Part shown: in pieces, positions 24,890-32,903 of the stretch | Position numbering within the stretch: position 1 is the stretch's first letter | Layout: each line of letters begins with the position of its first letter | Origin: Phosphoribacter sp037045055 | Lineage (GTDB): Bacteria; Actinomycetota; Actinomycetes; Actinomycetales; Dermatophilaceae | NCBI GenBank assembly: GCA_037045055.1 | Contig: JBAOHJ010000002.1 | Span: 558,001 to 622,000 of the forward strand | Direction of reading: 5' to 3' | Length of the DNA stretch: 64,000 nt | The notes under the pieces: generated by a model | Told to the model about the DNA's origin: nothing | What the model saw: only the letters and a program-made list of their open reading frames with translations | Database searches by the model: none | Translations under genes and position numbers: made by a program

Positions 24890-27800
24890 CCACCCGCCTC
24901 GTGCATCGCCCCGGTCGGGTGACCCGGCCGATCTCGCGACCCGAGCCGCGCCTGCTCGACGCCCCGCCGCCGGTGGCCGAAGGCGGCGGAGGCGCCCTGC
25001 CGACCCAGCTCGTCCTGCCGCTGCTGGGCGGGCTCACGTCGGTGACGATGATGGTGGTGATGCGCAACGGGCAGAAGATCTTCCTGCTCATCGCCGCCGT
25101 GGTCCTGGTGGTGGCCCTGGCGACCGGCCTGTTCATGGTGCTGTCCTCGCGCGGTCAGCAGCTGCGCCAGCGCGCGCACGCCCGGGACCTGTACCTGGAT
25201 CATCTGGAGCGACTGCGGGTGGACCTCGACGCCCAACGCGACGCCGCCCTGGCCCAGGCTCAGGTCCTGCACCCGCCGACCCACCTGTTGCCCACCGTGC
25301 TGCGCAGCCCGGCCCGGTTGTGGGAACGGCGCGGCGGCGACCCGGACTTCGGTCTGCTGCGGGTGGGGGTGGCCGACCAGCCCTGGCTGGCCCTCACCCT
25401 CCCCGGGCCGCAGAGCCCCACCCAGCCGCACGACCCCGCGTTGCTCGCCCAGACCGAGCTGCTGGTCGCCGAGATGTCCGTCGTGCCCGACCTGCCGGTG
25501 GTCGTCGACCTCGACTCGGTGGGCACGGCGGCCATCGTCGGCCCACGGCAGGACTGCCTGTATGCCGCGCGCACCCTGCTGGCCCACGCCGCCGCCTGGC
25601 ACTGCCCGGACGACCTGCACATCGCCCTCGTGGTGCCACCGGCCCACGTCGCGGACTGGGCCGGGGTCGACCAGCTGCCGCACCTGATCGCCGGGCGGCT
25701 CGTGGACGGACCCGTCCCGGCGCGCCGGATCGCCCCGACCCTGCCGGCCCTGGCCCGACTGCTCGGCTCCGAGATCGTCGACCGGCTGCAGGCGGCCACC
25801 ACCCAACGTCGCGCCGGCGGCGGTCGGGTGTCCCTGCCGACCCGGCTGCTGGTCGTCGTCGACGGCGAGAGCGGGCTGGCGCCGATCCTGCCGAGCCCCG
25901 ACCCGGAGCTGACCCTGGCCGACCTCGGCATCACCGTGCTGCACCTGGTCAGGGACCGGCTCGAGGAGCCCGGTGACGTCGGGGTCCGGCTGACCCTGCG
26001 CCCCGACGGTGGCGTCCTGGAAAACCCGGGCGGCCACGAGCAGTCGGGGCCCCGGTCGGTCGGCGGCATCCGGGTCGACCGCACCGGCCACGACACGTTG
26101 GTGGCCCTGGCGCGGCACCTGGCGCCACTACGGCTGACCCGGACCGTCCACCAGGTCTCCGACGGGCACACCCTCGGCGACGTCTTCGACCTGCTCGGCT
26201 TCGCCTCGGTCGACCGGCTGGTGCCCGAGCAGCTGTGGCAACCGCGCAGCGCCACCGACTTCCTGCGCGTGCCGCTGGGCTACGACGACCACGGGGTCCC
26301 GTTGAGCCTGGACCTCAAGGAGAGCGCACAGCTGGGGATGGGTCCGCACGGGATCTGCATCGGCGCCACCGGCTCGGGCAAGTCCGAGCTGCTGCGCACG
26401 ATCATCCTCGGGCTGGCGCTGCACCACCCGCCCGAGGACCTGGCGATGATCCTCGTGGACTACAAGGGCGGAGCCGCGTTCTCGCCGTTCGCCACACTGC
26501 CGCACGTCGCCGGCCTCATCGACAACCTCGCCGACGATGCCCAGCTCACCGAGCGCGCCCGGCAGAGCATCCAGGGCGAGGTCGTGCGGCGTCAGCAGCA
26601 GCTCAAGGACGCCGGGCACCTGTCCTCGATCGGGCACTACCGACGGCTGCGCGCCACCGACCGGCCCGACCTGGCGCCGATGCCGCACCTGTTCGTCGTC
26701 ATCGACGAGTTCGGCGAACTGCTCACTGCCGAGCCGGAGTTCACCGACCTGTTCCTGCAGATCGGGCGCATCGGCCGGTCCATCGGGGTGCATCTGCTGC
26801 TGTCCAGCCAGCGCATCGAGGCCGGTCGCCTGCGCGGCCTGGACACCTACCTGTCCTACCGGATCGGGCTGCGCACCTTCTCGGAGGCCGAGTCCCAGGT
26901 GGTCCTGGAGACCAAGGACGCCTTCCACCTGCCGCCGTTGCCCGGCTACGGCTATCTCAAGGTCGACACGTCGGTGTACCAACGGTTCCGGGCCGGCTAC
27001 GTGTCCGGGCGGGTGGACCCCGAGCCGGTCCCGGACGAGCCGCTGGACGACGAGCGGCCCCAACCGCTGCTGCTGCCGACCTACAACACCATCGCCGCGG
27101 GGCAGGGCTCCGACGCGGCCGAGGTCAGCCTGCAGCCGCCGGCGTTCGAGGTCGAGCGCACCCTCGTCGAGGCCACCGTGGAGCGGTTGCGTGTCGCCGG
27201 CCGCGACGTCCGGCCGGTGTGGTTGCCGCCCCTGCCCGAGCGCATGGGCCTGGACCGTGTCGTCGGCGAGCCACGGCATACCGACCTCGGCGCGATCATG
27301 GGGCTGGTCGACGACCCCACCCACCAGGACCAGTCCGCGTGGGTGCTGGACCTGGCCCGCAGCGGTGGCCACGTCGCGGTCATCGGGGCGCCCCAGTCCG
27401 GGCGCACCACCGTCCTACGGACCTTGGCCGTCTCGCTGGCGCTGACCCACCGCCCCGAGCAGGTCAGCATCTACGGCATGGACGCCACCGGGTCGGGCCT
27501 GGCCCGGATCGAGGGGTTCCCGCACGTCGGCGGGGTGGCCACTCGCGCCCACGGCGATCGGATGCGCCGGCTCATCGAGGAGCTCAATGGCATGCTCGCC
27601 GAGCGGGAGCGGGCCTTCCAGAGCCTCGACGTGGACTCCCTGGAGCAGCTGCGACGGCTGCATGCCCAGGGTCGCCTGCCCCGCCTGCCCTCCGCCGACG
27701 TCGTCGTGCTCATCGACGGGTTCGGCACCCTGCGCTCGGACTTCGAGGAGCTCATGGACCCGCTCGGCGACCTCATCGCCAAGGGCGGCTCCTTCGGCAT

Positions 27801-28827
27801 CCATTTCGTCGTCACCCTCAACCGGTGGGGCGACCTGCGCATCGCCCAGCAGACCCTGTTCGGCACGCGGATCGAGTTGCGGCTGAACGACCCGTCCGAC
27901 TCCATCCTGGACCGCAAGCTCAGCCAGACCCTGACCGCCGACCGGCCGGGCCGCGCCATCACCGGTGACAAGCTCTTCGCGCACGTGGCCTTGCCGGTGC
28001 TGGAGGAGGTGCCCAACGAGGACCTGGCCGAGGCCCTAGAGGCGCTGGCGACCCGGTCCCGGGCGGCACACTCCGGTCCGGGCGCGGCGCCGATCCGGCT
28101 GCTGCCGCTGCACCTGCCGGCCGACCAGCTGTGGGGGGCGCACGTCGAGCCCGAGTCGATCCCGTTCGGCCAGCGCCAGGACAGCATGGACAACGCCCTG
28201 TGGGAGCTGCTCGGCGCTGACCAGCACCTGTTGGTGTTCGGCGACGCCCGGTGCGGCAAGTCCACCCTGCTGCGCACTCTGGCTCGGGGGTTGGTGGCCC
28301 GTTTCACCGACGACGAGCTCATCATCGCGGTGATGGACACCCGCGGCACCGTGCCGCCGGCGATCCCCGAGGACCACCTCGGTGGCCACGCCCCGTCGGT
28401 GCGCGAGGCCCGGGGGCTGGCCCTGGCCATCGCCAAACAGCTGCAGATGCGCGCGAGCACGCCCGCCGCCGAGCGGGCCGGGCATCCGCGGATCGTCCTG
28501 CTGGTCGACGACTACGACATCCTCGACGCCGGTGGGGCCAACCCGCTCGAGCCGTTGGTCCCGCATCTGCCGTCGGCCCGGGACCTGGCCTTCCACGTCG
28601 TGCTCACCCGCCCGGTCAGCGGGGTCAACCGGGCCCTGTTCGGTCACACCCTGCAGGCGATCCGCGACACGTCGGGGTCGCTGTTCGTCATGTCCGGCGA
28701 CCGCAGCGAGGGGCAGATCGTGCCGGGCATCCGGGCCCAGCAGCTGCCCCCCGGTCGCGGCCAGTTCCTGCGCCGCGCCGAGCCCCCGTTCCTGGTCCAG
28801 GTCGCCATGGACCCGCCCCAGGCCTGA
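24886..28827 (+). CDS. eccC: EccC, T7SS FtsK/SpoIIIE-type ATPase
   Basis: This 1313-aa motor of type VII secretion has two N-terminal transmembrane helices (about residues 38-86) followed by three P-loop ATPase domains. The first has an intact Walker A, GATGSGKSELL (K499), and Walker B VVIDEFGELL. The second reads GAPQSGRTTVL, with arginine (R840) for the lysine and VVLIDGFG for Walker B. The third has GDARCGKSTLL (K1125) and LLVDDYDIL. Only the first domain looks fully competent, the usual arrangement in EccC, where the later domains bind substrate. The GTG start at 24886 overlaps the MinD-like stop. A strong hairpin follows the stop. Confidence 0.95.
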   Translation: MTTRLVHRPGRVTRPISRPEPRLLDAPPPVAEGGGGALPTQLVLPLLGGLTSVTMMVVMRNGQKIFLLIAAVVLVVALATGLFMVLSSRGQQLRQRAHARDLYLDHLERLRVDLDAQRDAALAQAQVLHPPTHLLPTVLRSPARLWERRGGDPDFGLLRVGVADQPWLALTLPGPQSPTQPHDPALLAQTELLVAEMSVVPDLPVVVDLDSVGTAAIVGPRQDCLYAARTLLAHAAAWHCPDDLHIALVVPPAHVADWAGVDQLPHLIAGRLVDGPVPARRIAPTLPALARLLGSEIVDRLQAATTQRRAGGGRVSLPTRLLVVVDGESGLAPILPSPDPELTLADLGITVLHLVRDRLEEPGDVGVRLTLRPDGGVLENPGGHEQSGPRSVGGIRVDRTGHDTLVALARHLAPLRLTRTVHQVSDGHTLGDVFDLLGFASVDRLVPEQLWQPRSATDFLRVPLGYDDHGVPLSLDLKESAQLGMGPHGICIGATGSGKSELLRTIILGLALHHPPEDLAMILVDYKGGAAFSPFATLPHVAGLIDNLADDAQLTERARQSIQGEVVRRQQQLKDAGHLSSIGHYRRLRATDRPDLAPMPHLFVVIDEFGELLTAEPEFTDLFLQIGRIGRSIGVHLLLSSQRIEAGRLRGLDTYLSYRIGLRTFSEAESQVVLETKDAFHLPPLPGYGYLKVDTSVYQRFRAGYVSGRVDPEPVPDEPLDDERPQPLLLPTYNTIAAGQGSDAAEVSLQPPAFEVERTLVEATVERLRVAGRDVRPVWLPPLPERMGLDRVVGEPRHTDLGAIMGLVDDPTHQDQSAWVLDLARSGGHVAVIGAPQSGRTTVLRTLAVSLALTHRPEQVSIYGMDATGSGLARIEGFPHVGGVATRAHGDRMRRLIEELNGMLAERERAFQSLDVDSLEQLRRLHAQGRLPRLPSADVVVLIDGFGTLRSDFEELMDPLGDLIAKGGSFGIHFVVTLNRWGDLRIAQQTLFGTRIELRLNDPSDSILDRKLSQTLTADRPGRAITGDKLFAHVALPVLEEVPNEDLAEALEALATRSRAAHSGPGAAPIRLLPLHLPADQLWGAHVEPESIPFGQRQDSMDNALWELLGADQHLLVFGDARCGKSTLLRTLARGLVARFTDDELIIAVMDTRGTVPPAIPEDHLGGHAPSVREARGLALAIAKQLQMRASTPAAERAGHPRIVLLVDDYDILDAGGANPLEPLVPHLPSARDLAFHVVLTRPVSGVNRALFGHTLQAIRDTSGSLFVMSGDRSEGQIVPGIRAQQLPPGRGQFLRRAEPPFLVQVAMDPPQA

Positions 28828-28838
28828 CCCTGCCGCTG

Positions 28839-28881
28839 GAGCCGGTCTGCCGCGGAGCCGGCGTGCGCGGCATACCGGCTC
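28839..28881. terminator. Hairpin terminator after eccC
   Basis: The outer stem GAGCCGGT/ACCGGCTC (8 bp) and inner stem GCCGCG/CGCGGC (6 bp) are separated by two-base internal loops and closed by an 11-base loop. It begins 12 bases after the eccC stop. The dispersed GGCATACC octamer forms part of the descending arm. Confidence 0.7.
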
Positions 28882-28918
28882 TGCAGCCCGGTGACGTCGG
28901 GGTGCGGCGTACGTCACG

Positions 28919-28936
28919 CACCCAATGAACGGGGTG
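28919..28936. promoter_or_regulatory. Possible operator upstream of pobA
   Basis: CACCC and GGGTG arms are separated by eight bases (AATGAACG). They lie about 130 bp upstream of the pobA start in a 180-bp non-coding leader. PobA genes are normally induced by 4-hydroxybenzoate through a dedicated regulator, but none is encoded nearby. The palindrome is short and could be chance. Confidence 0.25.
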
Positions 28937-29062
28937 TCCCTTGCGGGGGTCAGGTACGGGCCCGACCCTGGTCCTGGGCCGAGGGCGCCGCGAGGGTCGG
29001 ACACACCCTGCGCCGGGTCCGTCCGGCCAGACCCCCCGCACACAACGAAGTGGAGACCTGGG

Positions 29063-30256
29063 ATGAGCGACCGCGTGATCGAGAAGACGACCGTCGGGAT
29101 CGTCGGTGCCGGACCGGCCGGCCTGATGCTGGCCCACCTGCTGGCCAAGGCCGGCGTCGACACCGTCGCCATCGACGATCGCACCCGGGAGCTCATCGAG
29201 ACCACGCACCGGGCCGGCATCCTCGAGGCCCAGGCGGTGCGGATGCTGCTCGACGAGGGGGTCTCCGACCGCATCCTGCGCGACGGCTACGAGCACGAGG
29301 GCATCTTCCTGCGGTTCAACGGCGAGAGCCACCGGATCGACTTCAAGAAACTGGTCAACGAGTCGGTGTGGCTCTACCCGCAGCAGGACGTGTTCATCGA
29401 CCTCGCCGACGCCCGGGCCCGTGACGGCGGCACGGTCTACTTCGGCATCACCGGCACGCAGGTGGAGGGCGTCGAGGGCGACCGCCCGGTCATCCGGTTC
29501 ACCGACGCCGACGGGGTGGACCGGGAGATCCACTGCGAGATCGTCGTCGGGTCCGACGGGTCCCGCTCGATCTGCCGCAACCTCGTGCCCGAGGCCAAGC
29601 GCAACCAGTTCTTCCGGGAGTACCCCTTCGCGTGGTTCGGCATCCTCTGCGAGGCGCCGTTCAGCGCGCCCGAGCTCATCTACAACCACTCCGACCGCGG
29701 GTTCGCGCTGATCAGCCAGCGCACCCCGTCGGTGCAGCGGATGTACTTCCAATGCGACCCGAAGGAGAACGTCGACGACTGGTCCGAGGACCGGATCTGG
29801 TCGGAGTTCCAGGCGCGCCTGGCCGGGCCGGACGGCTTCCAGCTCAAGGAGGGCCCGATCTTCGAGAAGACCGTGCTGATCTTCCGGTCGTTCGTCCAGG
29901 AGACCATGCGCTGGGGTCGGGTGGTGCTGGCCGGGGACGCCGGGCACACCGTGCCGCCCACCGGTGCCAAGGGCCTCAACCTCGCCTTCAACGACGTGCG
30001 GCTGCTGGCTCCGGCGATCGTCAAGGCGCTGGAGACCAAGAACATGGACGTGCTGGACGAGTACCCGCCCAAGGCCCTGGAGCGGATCTGGAAGGCCCAG
30101 CACTTCTCGTACTGGATGACCCAGATGCTGCACCGTCCGATCGACGCCACCGACTTCGACGTGCGCCGGCAGGTGGGCGAGTTGCTCATGGTCACCCGCT
30201 CCCCGCACGGCTCGACCTACCTCGCCGAGGCGTACACCGGCTGGCCGGACGCCTGA
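29063..30256 (+). CDS. pobA: 4-hydroxybenzoate 3-monooxygenase
   Basis: This 397-aa flavoprotein hydroxylates 4-hydroxybenzoate to protocatechuate with NAD(P)H and O2. The FAD-binding GxGxxG (VGIVGAGPAGLMLAHLL) is at residue 9, with the DG motif region VVGSDGSRSICR and the GD motif LAGDAGHTVPPTGAKGLN, in the standard order and length. Other residues typical of PobA are RAGILEAQ and the C-terminal HFSYWMTQML. The ATG at 29063 gives the family N-terminus; the open frame upstream is non-coding leader. No protocatechuate-pathway genes are in the window, so it stands alone. Confidence 0.95.
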   Translation: MSDRVIEKTTVGIVGAGPAGLMLAHLLAKAGVDTVAIDDRTRELIETTHRAGILEAQAVRMLLDEGVSDRILRDGYEHEGIFLRFNGESHRIDFKKLVNESVWLYPQQDVFIDLADARARDGGTVYFGITGTQVEGVEGDRPVIRFTDADGVDREIHCEIVVGSDGSRSICRNLVPEAKRNQFFREYPFAWFGILCEAPFSAPELIYNHSDRGFALISQRTPSVQRMYFQCDPKENVDDWSEDRIWSEFQARLAGPDGFQLKEGPIFEKTVLIFRSFVQETMRWGRVVLAGDAGHTVPPTGAKGLNLAFNDVRLLAPAIVKALETKNMDVLDEYPPKALERIWKAQHFSYWMTQMLHRPIDATDFDVRRQVGELLMVTRSPHGSTYLAEAYTGWPDA

Positions 30257-30537
30257 GCGTCCGACGCCGCGGGGCCCGTCGCACCAGCGGCGGGCCCGTG
30301 CGGTATGCCGTGCCGCGACCCGTCGGTAGCGCTTCGGGTGTGCCGTCGCGAGCCCGGACGGCATCCCGGCCCGAGCCCCGGACGACATCCCTGCTGCCTG
30401 TGACGGCATACCCGCTGCGTGTGGCAGAACGCGCGCTCTGGAGCGCGTCATGCCACACATTGACCGATCTGCCCAACGTCGTCACCGCTGGGCGAGCCAC
30501 CCGGGTCCCCGGCAGCGCCAGGCCGCTGCCTACTGGG
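30257..30537. other. Intergenic region between pobA and CPBP protease genes
   Basis: This 281-bp convergent gap has no credible gene. It carries two copies of the dispersed heptamer (30302 and 30410) and one strong hairpin (30419-30458), annotated separately. The last 80 bases show no clear feature. Confidence 0.6.
30419..30458. terminator. Bidirectional hairpin terminator
   Basis: The outer stem GTGTGGCA/TGCCACAC (8 bp) and inner stem ACGCGC/GCGCGT (6 bp) are separated by two-base internal loops, the same architecture as the hairpin after eccC. It lies between the convergent pobA and CPBP genes and could end transcripts from both. Confidence 0.65.
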
Positions 30538-31329
30538 TCACAGCCAGTCGACGCGGTCGACCAGCACGGCATACCCGACGAAGGCGACGACGTCGATGAG
30601 GGCATGCGCGGCGACCAGCGGCCCCACCCGGCCGGTGCGCCGCCACACCAGCGCGAACACCACACCCATGACGACGTTGCCGACGAACCCGCCGAACCCT
30701 TGGTAGAGGTGATACGCCCCCCGCACCAGGGCCGACGCCGCCACGGCATACCGCCAGCGCCACCCGGCCTGGCCCAGCCGGGTGAGCAGGTAGCCGACGA
30801 CGACGACCTCCTCGAGGACCGCGTTCTGGACGGCGGACAGCACGAGCACGGGGACCGTCCACCAGGCAGCGGCGAGGTTCGCGGCGGCGACCTGGGTGTT
30901 GAGCCCGAGCGTCCGGGCGGCGAGGTAGAGCGCCAGGCCGGGCAGACCGATGGCCGCGGCCAGCCCGGCGCCGCGCCCCAGGTCGGAGCCGGGGCGTCGC
31001 AGATCCAGGCCGAGCAGTCGCCACGGCGGCTGCGCGGCGGGTCGGGCCACGTGCGCGAGCAGATACCCCACCAGCGCCACCGGGACGAGAGCCAGGCCGA
31101 TGCCGACGAGCTGATAGGCCAGGTCCAGCCACGGCCGCTCGGGGGTCACCGACGTGTTGAGCGAGGACGTCTGCTGGGCCAGCGGTGTCGGGCGGGTCAG
31201 TCGCTCGACGATCCGCAACAGCGACCAGACCGCCGACGCGCCCAGCGACAGACCCAGCACGACGAGGATCTCGGCATGCACCACCCGCCGCGGGACGCCG
31301 GGGTCGTCGGGGGAGCGCACAGGCGCCAT
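30538..31329 (-). CDS. CPBP family intramembrane metalloprotease
   Basis: This 263-aa integral membrane protein has about seven hydrophobic segments. The CPBP (Abi) motifs are present: EEVVVVGYLLTRLGQ (motif 1, catalytic Glu pair), RGAYHLYQG (motif 2, with histidine) and VAAHALIDVVAF (motif 3, H...D). The family includes CAAX-type and other intramembrane proteases; the substrate is unknown. It diverges from rsmI with only 41 bp between starts. Confidence 0.9.
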   Translation of the reverse strand: MAPVRSPDDPGVPRRVVHAEILVVLGLSLGASAVWSLLRIVERLTRPTPLAQQTSSLNTSVTPERPWLDLAYQLVGIGLALVPVALVGYLLAHVARPAAQPPWRLLGLDLRRPGSDLGRGAGLAAAIGLPGLALYLAARTLGLNTQVAAANLAAAWWTVPVLVLSAVQNAVLEEVVVVGYLLTRLGQAGWRWRYAVAASALVRGAYHLYQGFGGFVGNVVMGVVFALVWRRTGRVGPLVAAHALIDVVAFVGYAVLVDRVDWL

Positions 31330-31370
31330 GCTAGGCAGTCCGCCCGGGCCGGACCTGGGACAATGCCGCC

Positions 31371-32207
31371 ATGGACGCCGGGATGCTCGTGCTCGCGGCC
31401 ACCCCGATCGGCGAACCGCGAGACGCGGCGCCCCGGCTGGCCGGCGAGCTCGCGCAGGCCGACGTCGTGGCCGCCGAGGACACCCGCCGGCTGCGGCGTC
31501 TGGTCGCGGACCTCGGCGTGACCCCGAGCGGGCGGGTGCTGAGCTACCACGAGCACAACGAGGCGGCCCGCACGGCAGAGCTCGTCGAGCGGCTGCGCGC
31601 CGGCGAGCGGGTCGTGCTGGTCTCGGACGCCGGCATGCCGTCGGTGTCCGACCCCGGGTACCGCCTCGTGGCCGCCGCGGCCTCGGCCGGCATCCCGGTG
31701 ACCTGCGTCCCCGGGGCCAGCGCCGTGCTCGTCGCGCTGGCGGTCAGCGGTCTGCCGACGGATCGGTTCTGTTTCGAGGGGTTTCTGCCGCGGCGCCCCG
31801 GCGAGCGGCGGCGGGCCCTGGGCCGGCTCGCCGACGAGCCGCGCACCATGGTGTTCTTCGAGGCGGCCCGGCGGGTGCCGCAGACGCTGGCCGATCTGGC
31901 CGCGGCATTCGGCCGGCAGCGGCCGGCGGCGGTATGCCGCGAGCTGACCAAGGTGCACGAGCAGGTGCGTCGGGGGACTCTGGGCGAGCTGTCCGAATGG
32001 GCGGCGGCCGGAGTCCTGGGCGAGGTGACCCTCGTGGTCGCCGGCGGCCCCCGCGCGCCCCGCGCGGATCTCGCGCAGGTGGTCGCGCAGGTGCGTCACC
32101 GGGTCGAGGGCGGGGAGCGGCTCAAGGACGTGTGCACCGAGCTGGCCGCGGCCACCGGGCTGCCCGGGCGCGAGCTGTATGCCGCCGCCGTCGCCCTCCG
32201 GGACTGA
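31371..32207 (+). CDS. rsmI: 16S rRNA (cytidine-1402-2'-O)-methyltransferase RsmI
   Basis: This 278-aa SAM-dependent tetrapyrrole-methylase-fold enzyme modifies C1402 of 16S rRNA. It shows ATPIGEPRD (family ATPIGN), AEDTRRLRRLV, SYHEHNE, LVSDAGMPSVSDPGYRL, VPGASAVLVALAVSGL and FEGFLPRRPGERR in the normal order. The ATG at 31371 gives the standard N-terminus. In mycobacteria this gene is adjacent to PMT; here they are 18 kb apart. Confidence 0.95.
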   Translation: MDAGMLVLAATPIGEPRDAAPRLAGELAQADVVAAEDTRRLRRLVADLGVTPSGRVLSYHEHNEAARTAELVERLRAGERVVLVSDAGMPSVSDPGYRLVAAAASAGIPVTCVPGASAVLVALAVSGLPTDRFCFEGFLPRRPGERRRALGRLADEPRTMVFFEAARRVPQTLADLAAAFGRQRPAAVCRELTKVHEQVRRGTLGELSEWAAAGVLGEVTLVVAGGPRAPRADLAQVVAQVRHRVEGGERLKDVCTELAAATGLPGRELYAAAVALRD

Positions 32208-32274
32208 CCGGGTCGACGGACGGGCCCGGCGGCGCCGGCTCGGGCGGACCGGGGTGGCAGGTCCGGGGACCGGC

Positions 32275-32736
32275 TCAGCGGGCGGTGCGCTCGGCGGTGC
32301 GCTTGAGCGCGGCCAGGGTGAGCCGGATACCGCGCCGGTTGCGGGCCACCCGGTCGCCGATCACCCGGTCCGACATCGCCCGGGTCACCTTGGCGCGCAG
32401 GTCGGTCCACTGCTCGGCCACCGTGCAGCCCACGCCGTCGTCGTCGGGGGCGATGAAGTACTCCCACCGGGAGATCCGCATCGGGCCGATGGCGATCTCG
32501 AAGGCCAGGTGCCCCGGGTCGGCCGCCGTGATCGTGCCCAGGGTGAACCACTGCAAGGTCCCGACGCGGTTGTGGCCGATGAACTTCGCCCCCGTGACCG
32601 GCCCGGTGGCCCCGCCGCGCCAGGACACCCGGTCGCACTCCGGTGACCACTCGCCCATCCTGGGCAGGTCCGAGATCATCTCGTAGACCAGGGGCGCCGG
32701 AGCGTCGATGTGGATGGTGTCGCGCAGGTCGGCCAT
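32275..32736 (-). CDS. SRPBCC family protein
   Basis: This 153-aa protein has the START/Bet v1-like polyketide-cyclase fold. Strand-helix IHIDAPAPLVYEMISDLPRMGEWSPEC opens the domain, with GAKFIGHNR in the centre and SRWEYFIAPDDDGVGCTVAEQW near the end. It probably binds a lipophilic ligand; no catalytic function can be assigned. The ATG at 32736 is preceded by GAGGATGAGGG. It converges on rsmI and diverges from metG. Confidence 0.85.
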   Translation of the reverse strand: MADLRDTIHIDAPAPLVYEMISDLPRMGEWSPECDRVSWRGGATGPVTGAKFIGHNRVGTLQWFTLGTITAADPGHLAFEIAIGPMRISRWEYFIAPDDDGVGCTVAEQWTDLRAKVTRAMSDRVIGDRVARNRRGIRLTLAALKRTAERTAR

Positions 32737-32903
32737 TCCCTCATCCTCGTCCACCCGGCGAGCCTCTCGGCGGCGCCCCCCGTGTGATGCGCCGCGCACC
32801 CGCGCATCCCCCCCGTCTGGCCTCGGCGAGGACGCCTGCGTCCCAGGCGCGGGCGGCATACCGAGTCGGACCGCCGTGGGGCGGGCGCCCCTAGGATCGG
32901 CCC

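Noticed and set aside
30257..30537. Small gene between pobA and the CPBP gene
   Set aside because: No frame has a start, ribosome binding site and coding-like third positions; a hairpin occupies the middle.
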